From: Streptomyces sp. NBC_01497
Lineage (GTDB): Bacteria; Actinomycetota; Actinomycetes; Streptomycetales; Streptomycetaceae
Assembly: GCF_036250695.1 (NCBI RefSeq)
Contig: NZ_CP109427.1
Span: 5,580,001-5,644,000, forward strand
Length of the DNA stretch: 64,000 nucleotides
Reading direction: 5' to 3'
Positions 9,111 to 17,049 of this stretch are shown here, piece by piece. Positions within the stretch are counted from its first letter, which is position 1; every line of letters starts with the position of its first letter. The notes under the pieces were generated by a model that did not search any database, had not been told where the DNA came from, and was given only the letters and a program-made list of their open reading frames with translations. Made by a program: the position numbers and the translations under genes.

Positions 9111-9216
9111 GTGCGCCGCTGACCGGGACCGGCCGCACGGCGCGGGCGCGGGCGCCCGGCAGTGCGGGCCGCGTCGCGCCGGGGGGCACGAAAGGGGCGA
9201 TGTGGCGCGACGGGCG

Positions 9217-9522
9217 TTACGAAACCAGCGACGCGTGACGTGCGACGGGCAGGACCGACGGATCCTCGGCGGCGCCCTCCGGTCGGCTGATCTCGGCCCA
9301 GACCGCGTCCAGCGACAGGCTGAGGACGTCGGCGATCGCCGCGATGGTCGGGAACGCGGGGGTGGCCACGCGGCCGGATTCGATCTTCCGAAGCGTCTCC
9401 GGTGAGATGTGCGAGGCGAGCGCCACGTCGAGCATCGAGCGGCAGCCCCGGGACCGGCGGAGCAGGGCACCGAGGCGCTGTCCGCGTGCTACCTCGGCGG
9501 GGGTGAGCGGCAACCTGACCAT
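9217..9522 (-). CDS. Small XRE-family DNA-binding protein
   Basis: 101 residues from ATG 9522. An XRE/Cro HTH covers roughly residues 13-70 (RLGALLRRSR...LDVALASHISPETLRKIESG...TIAAIADVL). A short tail follows with no ligand or oligomer domain recognised. It is divergently arranged with the methionine aminopeptidase gene and only 65 bases apart; two 12-bp direct repeats sit in that gap. It is probably a repressor of itself and of the aminopeptidase. Confidence 0.82.
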   Translation of the reverse strand: MVRLPLTPAEVARGQRLGALLRRSRGCRSMLDVALASHISPETLRKIESGRVATPAFPTIAAIADVLSLSLDAVWAEISRPEGAAEDPSVLPVARHASLVS

Positions 9523-9536
9523 GACCCAACTCTAAT

Positions 9537-9562
9537 ACCGGTACAGTTAGACCGGGATAGTT
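9537..9562. promoter_or_regulatory. Tandem 12-bp repeats, candidate XRE operator
   Basis: ACCGGTACAGTT (9537-9548) and ACCGGGATAGTT (9551-9562) match at 10 of 12 bases with a 14-base period. TACCGGTA inside the first copy is itself palindromic. The pair fills the 65-base divergent promoter between the XRE gene and the aminopeptidase gene, an expected place for an autoregulatory operator. Confidence 0.5.
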
Positions 9563-9587
9563 ATTGGACGTACATGAGAGGCCCCCG

Positions 9588-10370
9588 ATGATTGAGATCC
9601 TGAACTCCGCGCGACTGGAGCGGGCGAGGGGCACGGGCGCCCTGGTCGCCGACATCCTGCACGCCCTGAAGCAGCGCGCCACGGTCGGGACGAACCTGCT
9701 GGAGATCGATCAGTGGGCCAAGGAGATGATCACCGAAGCGGGGGCGCAGTCCTGCTACGTCGACTACGCGCCGTCCTTCGGGCGCGGCCCGTTCGGTCAC
9801 TACATCTGCACGGCCGTCAACGACGCCGTCCTGCACGGGCGGCCTCACCACTCCACGCTGGCCGACGGGGATCTGCTGACGCTCGACCTGGCCGTGGTCA
9901 GGGACGGAGTGGCCGCGGACGCCGCGATCAGCTTCCTGGTGGGCAAGGCCCGGCCCGCGGCGAGCGTCACGATGATCGAGACGACACAACGGGCCCTCGC
10001 GGCCGGTATCGCCGCCGCCAAGCCAGGAGCACGCATCGGCGATCTCTCGCACGCCATCGGCACGGTTCTCAGCGACGCGGGCTACCCCGTCAACACCGAG
10101 TTCGGCGGCCACGGCATCGGCTCGACGATGCACCAGGACCCGCACGTCCCGAACACCGGACGGCCCGGCCGGGGCTACAAGCTGCGCCCCGGGCTGCTGC
10201 TCGCCCTGGAGCCCTGGGTCATGGCCGACACCGCCACGCTCGTCACCGACGCCGACGGCTGGACACTGCGCAGCGCGACGGGCTGCCGCACCGCGCACAC
10301 CGAACACACCATCGCCATCACCGATGACGGCGCCGAGATCCTCACCCTTCCCACTCCGGCACGGCCGTAA
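9588..10370 (+). CDS. map: Type I methionine aminopeptidase (M24)
   Basis: 260 residues from ATG 9588, with GAGAGG 7 bases upstream; a TTG at 9564 is also in frame but has no ribosome site. M24 metal ligands are visible: D in [10 protein letters not shown] in AADAAISF, H in [10 protein letters not shown] in LALEPWV and E in HTEHTI. The enzyme removes the initiator methionine from new proteins. Housekeeping map in Streptomyces sits in the ribosomal protein region (with secY/adk), so this stand-alone copy, paired with its own XRE gene, is an accessory paralogue. Accessory aminopeptidases can give self-resistance to fumagillin- or bengamide-type inhibitors; that is only a possibility here. Confidence 0.88.
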   Translation: MIEILNSARLERARGTGALVADILHALKQRATVGTNLLEIDQWAKEMITEAGAQSCYVDYAPSFGRGPFGHYICTAVNDAVLHGRPHHSTLADGDLLTLDLAVVRDGVAADAAISFLVGKARPAASVTMIETTQRALAAGIAAAKPGARIGDLSHAIGTVLSDAGYPVNTEFGGHGIGSTMHQDPHVPNTGRPGRGYKLRPGLLLALEPWVMADTATLVTDADGWTLRSATGCRTAHTEHTIAITDDGAEILTLPTPARP

Positions 10371-10702
10371 AGCCCTGGTCACCGCTCCGAACCCGAAGGC
10401 CGGCACGCAGAACTCCGCACCGGAGTGCGCGCTGCGGCGGCCACGTGCAGGCGGGTGGTCGGCCGTACGCGCGAAAGCCCGGCGGCTCACGCAGGCACCG
10501 GGCATCAGCGCGGTCACCTCGGGTGTCGAGGGTGAGGGTGTCGCTGCCCGCCTCCCGGGCGTCGGCCATCAGGCCGGCGGTCCCGCCCGGGTCGCCGGGT
10601 GAGCCGACGAAGCCGCCGCCGGCCGACCGCACGGTCAACGCCCTCCCGGACGACGGGAGCCGGACGACGGGCGGGCACCGCTCCCCCCTTGCCGTGGGGG
10701 GC
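10371..10702. other. Intergenic stretch without a gene
   Basis: About 330 bases between the aminopeptidase stop and the globin promoter. Open frames here have poor codon use and no ribosome site. I see no RNA gene. The dyad at its right edge is listed separately. Confidence 0.5.
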
Positions 10703-10730
10703 GGTCCTAGGACCAGGGGCCTGGTCCTGG
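10703..10730. promoter_or_regulatory. Overlapping palindromes before the globin gene
   Basis: A perfect 12-base palindrome GGTCCTAGGACC (10703-10714) overlaps a second perfect inverted repeat with 9-base arms, AGGACCAGG (10709-10717) and CCTGGTCCT (10720-10728), separated by GG. The structure ends 22 bases before the GTG start of the globin. Position and symmetry suggest an operator for a dimeric regulator; the regulator is not identifiable from this window. Confidence 0.6.
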
Positions 10731-10750
10731 CCGTCTGCGACCATGGGGGG

Positions 10751-11155
10751 GTGACAGAGATCAGGCGCGGCACGCTGAGTGAGCAGACGTTCTACGAGGC
10801 GGTCGGCGGCGAGGAGACGTTCCGCCGTCTGGTGCACCGCTTCTACGAGGGTGTCGCGGAGGACCCGCTGCTGCGGCCGATGTACCCGGAGGAAGACCTC
10901 GGCCCGGCCGAGGAGCGCTTCCGGCTGTTCCTGATCCAGTACTGGGGCGGCCCGCGCACCTACAGCGAGCAGCGCGGACACCCCCGGTTGCGGATGCGGC
11001 ACGCGCCGTTCGCGGTCGACAGCGCGGCCCGTGACGCCTGGCTCGCCCGGATGCGGGTGGCCGTCGAGGAGCTGGAGCTGCCGCAGGAGTACGAGCAGCA
11101 GCTCTGGGACTACTTCACCTTCGCCGCCCAGTCCATGGTCAACACCCCCGGCTGA
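10751..11155 (+). CDS. Truncated haemoglobin (trHbO-like)
   Basis: 134 residues from GTG 10751, the usual size for group II truncated globins. The features are [33 protein letters not shown] at the N terminus, then the proximal-histidine region [10 protein letters not shown] and a WLARM...ELELP helix. FLIQYWGG with its distal tyrosine and tryptophan is typical of the trHbO group. It binds haem and O2 or NO in the cytosol. Expression is probably controlled at the dyad just upstream. Convergent with the kinase at 11376. Confidence 0.9.
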   Translation: MTEIRRGTLSEQTFYEAVGGEETFRRLVHRFYEGVAEDPLLRPMYPEEDLGPAEERFRLFLIQYWGGPRTYSEQRGHPRLRMRHAPFAVDSAARDAWLARMRVAVEELELPQEYEQQLWDYFTFAAQSMVNTPG

Positions 11156-11205
11156 CCCGGGCCCTGGCCGTGCCCGGGGTGCCCGGCGCGGTGGGGGCAC
11201 GGCCC

Positions 11206-11333
11206 GGCCGTACGGGAAGGGCCTCGACCACGCGCCCGGCCGTACGGGAAGGGCCTCGACCACGCGCCCGGCCGCACGGGAAGGGCCCCGGCCACGCGCC
11301 CGGCCGTACGGGAAGGGCCCCGGCCAGATCCGC
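11206..11333. repeat. Four tandem copies of a 32-bp unit
   Basis: Copies begin at 11206, 11238, 11270 and 11302, exactly 32 bases apart, each starting GGCCGTACGGGAAGGGCC (copy 3 has GCACGGG). They lie between the convergent globin and kinase genes and run into a terminator. The low divergence suggests recent slippage; copy number may differ between strains. Confidence 0.85.
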
Positions 11334-11356
11334 CGTCGTGGCGGTGGCCGGGGCCC
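11315..11356. terminator. Bidirectional terminator hairpin
   Basis: Twelve-base arms GGGCCCCGGCCA (11315-11326) and TGGCCGGGGCCC (11345-11356) enclose a further CCGCC/GGCGG stem. It lies between the convergent globin (+) and the sugar operon (-) whose last stop is at 11376. Confidence 0.75.
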
Positions 11357-11375
11357 TGCGGCGGGCCGTACGGAT

Positions 11376-12371
11376 CTACCGCGCGTAGTGCGCCGCCAGG
11401 CGTTCGTGCGCCGACGCGGGCGCGCCCAGGTGGTCCAGGCCGAGCAGCCCCGCACCCAGCACGGGCGGGGCCGTCACCACGTCCACCACGGCCTTGGGTG
11501 CCCTGGCCGCCAGCAGTTCGGCGATCCGCTCGTCCAGCTGCGGATGACGGGCGGCGAGCACCCCGCCGCCGAGCAGCACCGGGGCCGGTTCGTCCAGCAG
11601 GTCGAGCTTGCCCAGCGCGACGCCGGCCATCACGACGACCTCCTCGGCCAGCCGGTCCACCACCGAGGTGGCGATCGCGTCACCGGCCGCGGCGACCGTG
11701 AACAGGACCGGCGTCAGCTCGTGCCGCCGGGCGCTCTCGATGCGGCCCAGGTGCAGCGCCTCGATGAGCTCGTACATGGTGGACAGGCCGAAGTGCGCGG
11801 GCAGCGCGCGGACCAGTTCGGTCGGTCCGCCCCTGCCGTCCTCGGCGCGGGCCGCGTGCCACAGCGCCTCCAGCGCGAGGCCGCTGCCGCCGCCCCAGTC
11901 GCCGGAGATCTGGCCGATCGCGGGGAAGCGTGCCGTGCGGCCGTCGGGCCGCATGCCCACGCAGTTGATGCCCGCGCCGCACACGACGGCAACACCGCGC
12001 GGCGCGTCGCCGCTCGGCAGGCCCGCCCGCAGGATCGCGAAGGTGTCGTTGCGCACGTCGGTGGTCGCCGCCCACCCGCGCTCCTGTATCGCCGCAGCCA
12101 ACTGCTCCTCCTCGACGGGGAGGTCGGCGTTGGCGAGGCACGCCGAGACGTGCCGTGCCACGCCGGACGCGGACAAGCCCGCGTCCGCCGCGGCGGCGGC
12201 CACCGCCACCGCGAGGGTGTCGATGGCCGCCTGTACGCCGACGATCGGCGGCTGGAAGCCGCCGCCGCGGGCCGCGCCGAGCACCGAGCCGTCGGCGCCG
12301 ATCACGGCCACATCGGTCTTGCTGTTCCCCGCGTCGACCGCCAGGACGGCCGACGGGGGAGTGTCACTCAT
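11376..12371 (-). CDS. BadF/BadG-type ATPase, N-acetylglucosamine kinase-like
   Basis: 331 residues. The N terminus AVDAGNSKTDVAVIGADG is the first phosphate motif of the actin-like ATPase superfamily; ISGDWGGGSGLALEAL and VVCGAGINCVG are the following nucleotide-binding motifs, and LLGGGVLAA is the adenosine motif. The ATG at 12371 overlaps the TGA of the GH4 gene (ATGA), so it is translationally coupled as the last gene of the sugar operon. Its likely role is phosphorylation of the imported sugar, either the monosaccharide or the disaccharide before cleavage by the GH4 enzyme. It is not a benzoyl-CoA reductase activator, given the context and lack of an iron-sulfur motif. Confidence 0.83.
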   Translation of the reverse strand: MSDTPPSAVLAVDAGNSKTDVAVIGADGSVLGAARGGGFQPPIVGVQAAIDTLAVAVAAAAADAGLSASGVARHVSACLANADLPVEEEQLAAAIQERGWAATTDVRNDTFAILRAGLPSGDAPRGVAVVCGAGINCVGMRPDGRTARFPAIGQISGDWGGGSGLALEALWHAARAEDGRGGPTELVRALPAHFGLSTMYELIEALHLGRIESARRHELTPVLFTVAAAGDAIATSVVDRLAEEVVVMAGVALGKLDLLDEPAPVLLGGGVLAARHPQLDERIAELLAARAPKAVVDVVTAPPVLGAGLLGLDHLGAPASAHERLAAHYAR

Positions 12372-13633
12372 GCCCACGCCAGGTGCTCCCGGTTGTGGGC
12401 GATCAGCTCGTCCGTGAGCTTCTCCGCGTACGCGAACTGCCCGACGAGCGGGTTCGCGAGCAGCGCGTCGTACACCCGGTCCCGGCCGCCGTGCAGCGCG
12501 GCCTTGAGCGCCAGGTCCTCGTACGCGGTGGCGTGCGCGATGAGGCCCGCGTACAGCGGGTCGACCGGTGCGACGGCGAGCGGCTCGGCGCCGGTGGTGG
12601 TGACCTTCGCCTGTACCTCGATGACCGCGTCGTCCGGCAGGAAGGGCAAGGTGCCCTTGTTGTAGGTGTTGACGACCTGCACCGCGCTGCCCCGGCCGCG
12701 CAGGAGCGAGGCCGCCAGGTCCACGGCCGCCTCGGAGTAGTACGCGCCGCCGCGCTTGGCGAGCAGCGCGGGCTTCTCGTCCAGCTTCGGGTCGCCGTAC
12801 ATCTCCAGCAGTTGCTTCTCCATCGCCGCGACCTCGGAGGCGCGGGACGGCTTGGTGCGCAGCTCGCGCACGACCTCGTCGTGCGCGTAGTAGTAGCGCA
12901 GGTAGTACGAGGGGACGACGCCGAGCCGCTCGACCACGGCGCGCGGCATGTGCAGGTCCTCGGCGATCGCGGCGCCGTGCTCCGCGAGCAGCTTCGGCAG
13001 CACGTCCTCGCCCTCGGGGCCGCCGAGGCGCACCCCCCGCTCCCACGTGAGGTGGTTGAGGCCCACGTGCTCCAGGTAGACCTCGGACGGTGAGACGCCG
13101 AGGTGGTTCGCGAACTTCCGCTGGAAGCCGATCGCCACGTTGCACAGGCCGATGGCCTTGTGCCCGGCCTCCAGCAGCGCGCGCGTCACGATCCCGACCG
13201 GGTTGGTGAAGTCGATGATCCACGCGTCCGGGTTGGTGCGGCGCACCCGCTCGGCGATGTCCAGTACGACCGGCACCGTGCGCAGCGCCTTGGCGAGGCC
13301 GCCCGCGCCGGTCGTCTCCTGGCCGACGCAGCCGCACTCAAGCGGCCATGTCTCGTCCTGGCCGCGGGCGGCCTGGCCGCCGACGCGCAGCTGCAGCAGC
13401 ACCGCGTCGGCGCCCTCCACGCCCGCGTCCAGGTCGGAGGTGGTGACGATGCGGCCGGGGTGGCCCTGCTTGGCGAAGATGCGGCGCGCGAGGCCCCCCA
13501 CCAGGTCCAGACGGTCGGCCGCCGGGTCGACGAGCACCAGCTCCTCGATCGGCAGGGTGTCCCTCAGCCGCGCGAATCCGTCAATGAGTTCAGGTGTGTA
13601 GGTGGATCCTCCGCCTACCACTGCGAGCTTCAT
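12368..13633 (-). CDS. Family 4 glycosidase, 6-phospho-beta-glucosidase
   Basis: 421 residues, ATG 13633. The N-terminal Rossmann motif VVGGGSTYTPEL binds NAD+. C164 (GLCN) and H194 (GLNH) match the Mn2+ ligands of GH4 enzymes, and the substrate loop INxxN-like region is present as DFTNPVG. GH4 enzymes cleave 6-phosphorylated glycosides by an oxidation-elimination route needing NAD+ and Mn2+. It lies 6 bases after the permease stop and overlaps the kinase start, so it acts on the sugar the operon imports. An ABC importer delivers unphosphorylated sugar, hence the interest of the kinase next door. Confidence 0.9.
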   Translation of the reverse strand: MKLAVVGGGSTYTPELIDGFARLRDTLPIEELVLVDPAADRLDLVGGLARRIFAKQGHPGRIVTTSDLDAGVEGADAVLLQLRVGGQAARGQDETWPLECGCVGQETTGAGGLAKALRTVPVVLDIAERVRRTNPDAWIIDFTNPVGIVTRALLEAGHKAIGLCNVAIGFQRKFANHLGVSPSEVYLEHVGLNHLTWERGVRLGGPEGEDVLPKLLAEHGAAIAEDLHMPRAVVERLGVVPSYYLRYYYAHDEVVRELRTKPSRASEVAAMEKQLLEMYGDPKLDEKPALLAKRGGAYYSEAAVDLAASLLRGRGSAVQVVNTYNKGTLPFLPDDAVIEVQAKVTTTGAEPLAVAPVDPLYAGLIAHATAYEDLALKAALHGGRDRVYDALLANPLVGQFAYAEKLTDELIAHNREHLAWA

Positions 13634-13639
13634 GGTTCC

Positions 13640-14542
13640 TTAGCCCTTCACTCCGGTGAGGGTGACGCCTTCGACGAAGGCCTTCTGTGCGAAGAAGAAC
13701 ACGATGATGACCGGGGCCATGACCAGCAGGGTCGCGGCCATCGTGATGTTCCAGTTGACGCTGTGCGCGCTCTTGAAGGATTCCAGGCCGTAGCTGAGGG
13801 TCCAGGCGCCGGGGTTCTGCGAGGCGTAGATCTGCGGGCCGAAGTAGTCGTTCCAGCAGTAGAAGAACTGGAACAGCGCGACGGCCGCGATGCCGGGCTT
13901 CGCCATCGGCACGACCACCCGCAGCAGCGCCCGCAGCTCACCGCAGCCGTCGACCTTCGCCGACTCGATGTACTCGTTGGGGATGGTCAGCAGGAACTGC
14001 CGCAGCAGGAAGATCGAGTACGCGTCACCGAACGCCATCGGGATGATCAGCGGCCACAGCGAGCCCGAGAGGTGGAACTGCTGCGCCCACACCAGGTACA
14101 TGGGGATCACGATGACCTGCGGCGGCAGCATCATCGTCGAGATGACGAGGATCATCGCGAGCCGGCGGCCCTTGAAGCGGAACTTGGCGAGCGCGTAGGC
14201 CACCGGGGTCGACGACACCACGGTGAACACGGTGCCGAGGACCGCGTACATCAGCGAGTTCTTCCACCAGCTGAGGAAGCCCGGGGCGTGGAAGACCGTC
14301 GCGTAGTTCGACCAGTGCCAGGAGTGCGGCCACAGGTCGCTCGTGAGGGCCTGCTGGTCGCTCATCACCGAGGTGAGGAAGACGAACACGAACGGCAGGA
14401 CGAAGAACAGGGCGGCGGCTATCGCCAGCGCGTGCACCGCGACCCAGTTGAGGAACTTCTTGCGGCGGTGCGCTCCGGCGCCGCCCGCGTCCGCGCCCGG
14501 GGCCGAAGCGGTGAGCGGCGGGTTCAGGGTGGTGGTGGTCAT
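13640..14542 (-). CDS. Sugar ABC transporter permease (MalG type)
   Basis: 300 residues with six predicted membrane helices after a basic N terminus (HRRKKFLNW). The EAA coupling loop reads ESAKVDGCGELRALLRVVVP. Binding-protein-dependent inner membrane permease of the carbohydrate uptake family. Starts 3 bases after the stop of the partner permease. No ATPase is encoded in the operon; in Streptomyces the shared ATPase MsiK usually serves such systems. Confidence 0.93.
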   Translation of the reverse strand: MTTTTLNPPLTASAPGADAGGAGAHRRKKFLNWVAVHALAIAAALFFVLPFVFVFLTSVMSDQQALTSDLWPHSWHWSNYATVFHAPGFLSWWKNSLMYAVLGTVFTVVSSTPVAYALAKFRFKGRRLAMILVISTMMLPPQVIVIPMYLVWAQQFHLSGSLWPLIIPMAFGDAYSIFLLRQFLLTIPNEYIESAKVDGCGELRALLRVVVPMAKPGIAAVALFQFFYCWNDYFGPQIYASQNPGAWTLSYGLESFKSAHSVNWNITMAATLLVMAPVIIVFFFAQKAFVEGVTLTGVKG

Positions 14543-14545
14543 CTC

Positions 14546-15544
14546 TCAGTCCTCCGCCGGGATCAGGCCCGCGTTCTTGCGCATCAGCAGCAGGGTCACG
14601 GCCATCGCGATGACGAACAGCACGAGCGAGAGCACGCACGCCGCGCCGGTGTTGAAGTTCTGGAAGCCCAGCTGGTAGACGAGCTGGGGCACGGTCAGGG
14701 TGGAGTGGTCGGGGTAGCCGGGCTGGACGACCGAGCCGGGGCCGATCGAGACACCGGAGGCGATCTTCCCCGCCACCAGGGCCTGCGTGTAGTACTGCAT
14801 GGTCTGCACGACGCCCGTCACCACCGCGAACAGCACGATCGGGGTGATAGCGGGCCAGGTCACGTAGCGGAACTTGGCGATGGCGCCCGCGCCGTCCAGG
14901 TCGGCCGCCTCGTACTGCTCCTTCGGCACGTTGAGCAGCGACGCCATGAAGATGACCATCAGGTCGCCGACACCCCACAGGCCGAGCAGCACCAGCGAGG
15001 GCTTCGCCCAGTTCGGGTCGTTGAACCAGGTCGGGCCGTTGATGCCGATCCAGCCGAGCACCCGGTTGACGGGTCCTGTCGACGGGTTGAGCAGGAAGAC
15101 GAAGGCGACGGTCGCGGCCACCGGCGGTGCCAGGTAGGGCAGGTAGAAGGCGGTGCGGAAGAACCCGACGCCCGTCTTGACCTTGGTGATGAGCAGGCCG
15201 ATGCCGAGGCCGAACACCACGCGCAGCGCGACCATCACGACGACCAGCCAGATGGTGTTCCACAGGGCCGGGCCGAACAGCGGCATCTGCTCCAGCACGT
15301 ACTTCCAGTTCTTGAGGCCCACGAAACTGGGCTGCTCGATCTGGTTGTAGTGCATGAAGGAGAAGTAGACGGTCGCGAGTAGCGGATATCCGAAGAAGAC
15401 GGAGAAGCCGATGAGCCACGGCGACAGGAAGCCCAGCACCTTCAGCCGGTGCCTGTTGCGCTTCCGCTTCAGTGTCATGTCCGGCTGTGTGCCGGTGCCG
15501 GAGCGCGCGGACGCGCCGGCCGAGGACGAGAGGGAGAGTGCCAT
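14546..15544 (-). CDS. Sugar ABC transporter permease (MalF type)
   Basis: 332 residues, ATG 15544 after GAGGAG. A basic cytoplasmic N terminus (LKRKRNRHRLK) precedes six membrane helices; the EAA loop is QYEAADLDGAGAIAKFRYVT. Pairs with the MalG-type permease that follows 3 bases downstream and with the binding lipoprotein whose stop is 10 bases upstream. Confidence 0.93.
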   Translation of the reverse strand: MALSLSSSAGASARSGTGTQPDMTLKRKRNRHRLKVLGFLSPWLIGFSVFFGYPLLATVYFSFMHYNQIEQPSFVGLKNWKYVLEQMPLFGPALWNTIWLVVVMVALRVVFGLGIGLLITKVKTGVGFFRTAFYLPYLAPPVAATVAFVFLLNPSTGPVNRVLGWIGINGPTWFNDPNWAKPSLVLLGLWGVGDLMVIFMASLLNVPKEQYEAADLDGAGAIAKFRYVTWPAITPIVLFAVVTGVVQTMQYYTQALVAGKIASGVSIGPGSVVQPGYPDHSTLTVPQLVYQLGFQNFNTGAACVLSLVLFVIAMAVTLLLMRKNAGLIPAED

Positions 15545-15554
15545 GTGCTGCTCC

Positions 15555-16898
15555 TCAGCTCTCCGACTGGAGGTCGTCGGCGTCGATCTGTTTGTCGAGG
15601 GCCTTCAGGCCCGCGTGGAGGTTCTTCACGCTGCCCTCCTCCTCGGAGTACGCGAAGTCCTGGAAGGAGGTGATGTACATGCCGCCGTTCTCCGACGGGG
15701 GGATCGCGGAGCTGTACTTGTTCTGCGCGATCTTGATGAACGCCCGGAAGTTGGGGTCGGGCGTCAGCTTCGGCGAGGCGAGCGCGGCGTTCGTGGAGGG
15801 CACGTTGTGGATCGCGTTGGCGAAGTCCACCACCTGGTCCGTGTTGGTCGTCAGGAACTTGACCAGCTCCCAGGCCGCGTTCTGGTGCGTGCTGCTGTGC
15901 GCGATGCCGGTGACGGTGCCGGTCAGGTAGCCGCGGCCGTACGTGTCGGCCTGGTCGTCCGGGACCGGCAGCGGCGCGACGGCCCAGTGGAACTTGGCAC
16001 CGGCGTCCTTCAGCATCAGGCCGCGCCACTCGCCGTCCATGTGCATCGCCAGCTTGCCCTGGAGGAAGGCGTTGCCGTCCGAGTACTCGTCACCGAAGCC
16101 GGCGCGCAGGTTCTCCAGCTTCTGGTGTCCGCCCTCGGCCGCCGAGATGTCGTTCATGGACGTGAAGAACTTGGTGACCGCGGGGTCGTCGGCGAGCTGC
16201 GCCTTGCCCTGCTTGTCGAAATAGGTGGGGCCCCACTGCGCCAGCATGCGGTCCGGGCTGTTCTGGTACAGACGGAAGTTGGGCATGAACCCGGCGCGGG
16301 TGATCGAGCCGTTCTTGGCGTGCTTCGTCAGCTTGACCGCGTCGGCCTGGAACTCGGACATGGTCTTCGGCGGGGTGGCGATGCCGGCCGCCTTGAAGTC
16401 GTCCTTGTTGTAGTAGAGCCCGTACGCGTCGGCCAGCAGCGGCAGCGCGCACTGGTCGCCCTTGTACTGGGTGTAGTCGAGCAGGGTCTTCGGGAAGACC
16501 TTGCTCTTGTCGATCCCGTCCTTCTGCAGGAACGGGTCGAGGTCGGCCCACATACCGGACGAGCAGTACTGGCCGACGTTGTTCGTGGTGAAGGACGTCA
16601 CCACGTCCGGGGTGTCGGAACCACCGGCGCGCAGCGCCTGGTTGATGGTGTCGTCCGAGACGTTGCCGGTGGACTGCACCTTGATGTTCGGGTGCAGCTT
16701 CTCGAAGCGGGCGATGCTGGCGTTGATCGCCTTGACCTCGTTGCTGTCCGACCAGCCGTGCCAGAACTTCAGCGTGACCGGTTTGGTCGGATCGTCATGG
16801 GCGCTGCCGGTGCTCGGATTGGCACATCCGGCGAGCAGCAGTGCCGCGGCGGCGCCGAATGCCACGGGCACGCAGGAGCGTATACGCCAACCTGCCAT
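15555..16898 (-). CDS. Sugar-binding lipoprotein of ABC transporter
   Basis: 447 residues from ATG 16898, with AAGGAAG at the right distance; the frame is open further upstream but without a ribosome site. A signal peptide ends in the lipobox LLAGC (about residue 25). The mature part is a family 1 extracellular solute-binding protein (KFWHGWSDSNEVKAINASIARFEKLHPNIKV). It is the first gene of a five-gene operon (binding protein, two permeases, GH4, kinase) and would capture a beta-linked oligosaccharide. Confidence 0.92.
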   Translation of the reverse strand: MAGWRIRSCVPVAFGAAAALLLAGCANPSTGSAHDDPTKPVTLKFWHGWSDSNEVKAINASIARFEKLHPNIKVQSTGNVSDDTINQALRAGGSDTPDVVTSFTTNNVGQYCSSGMWADLDPFLQKDGIDKSKVFPKTLLDYTQYKGDQCALPLLADAYGLYYNKDDFKAAGIATPPKTMSEFQADAVKLTKHAKNGSITRAGFMPNFRLYQNSPDRMLAQWGPTYFDKQGKAQLADDPAVTKFFTSMNDISAAEGGHQKLENLRAGFGDEYSDGNAFLQGKLAMHMDGEWRGLMLKDAGAKFHWAVAPLPVPDDQADTYGRGYLTGTVTGIAHSSTHQNAAWELVKFLTTNTDQVVDFANAIHNVPSTNAALASPKLTPDPNFRAFIKIAQNKYSSAIPPSENGGMYITSFQDFAYSEEEGSVKNLHAGLKALDKQIDADDLQSES

Positions 16899-16929
16899 GT
16901 CGGACTTCCTTTGCGAGGAGGGAACGGAC

Positions 16930-16975
16930 GGGGAAGGGACAATATGGATTAATCGGTACAAAACACAGCTGTGGG
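16930..16975 (-). promoter_or_regulatory. AT-rich promoter region of the sugar operon
   Basis: An AT-rich island upstream of the binding-protein gene contains CATATT on the minus strand (a plausible -10) and the palindrome GATTAATC at 16947-16954. I could not assign a convincing -35, and I do not see here the TTAGGAA repeat found at the ROK gene. Confidence 0.35.
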
Positions 16976-17049
16976 GGTAGGGGAGACCACACCGACGACC
17001 CGTGGTGGGGAGGCCGGGCGGTGGAAGGGAGCGCGGAGGCCGGTCCGGC

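Noticed and set aside
10342..10773. Minus-strand 143-codon frame between map and the globin
   Set aside because: No ribosome site, no motif, and it runs over the globin promoter dyad.
11206..11333. Possible CRISPR array
   Set aside because: The 32-base units are directly joined with no unique spacers and no cas genes nearby.
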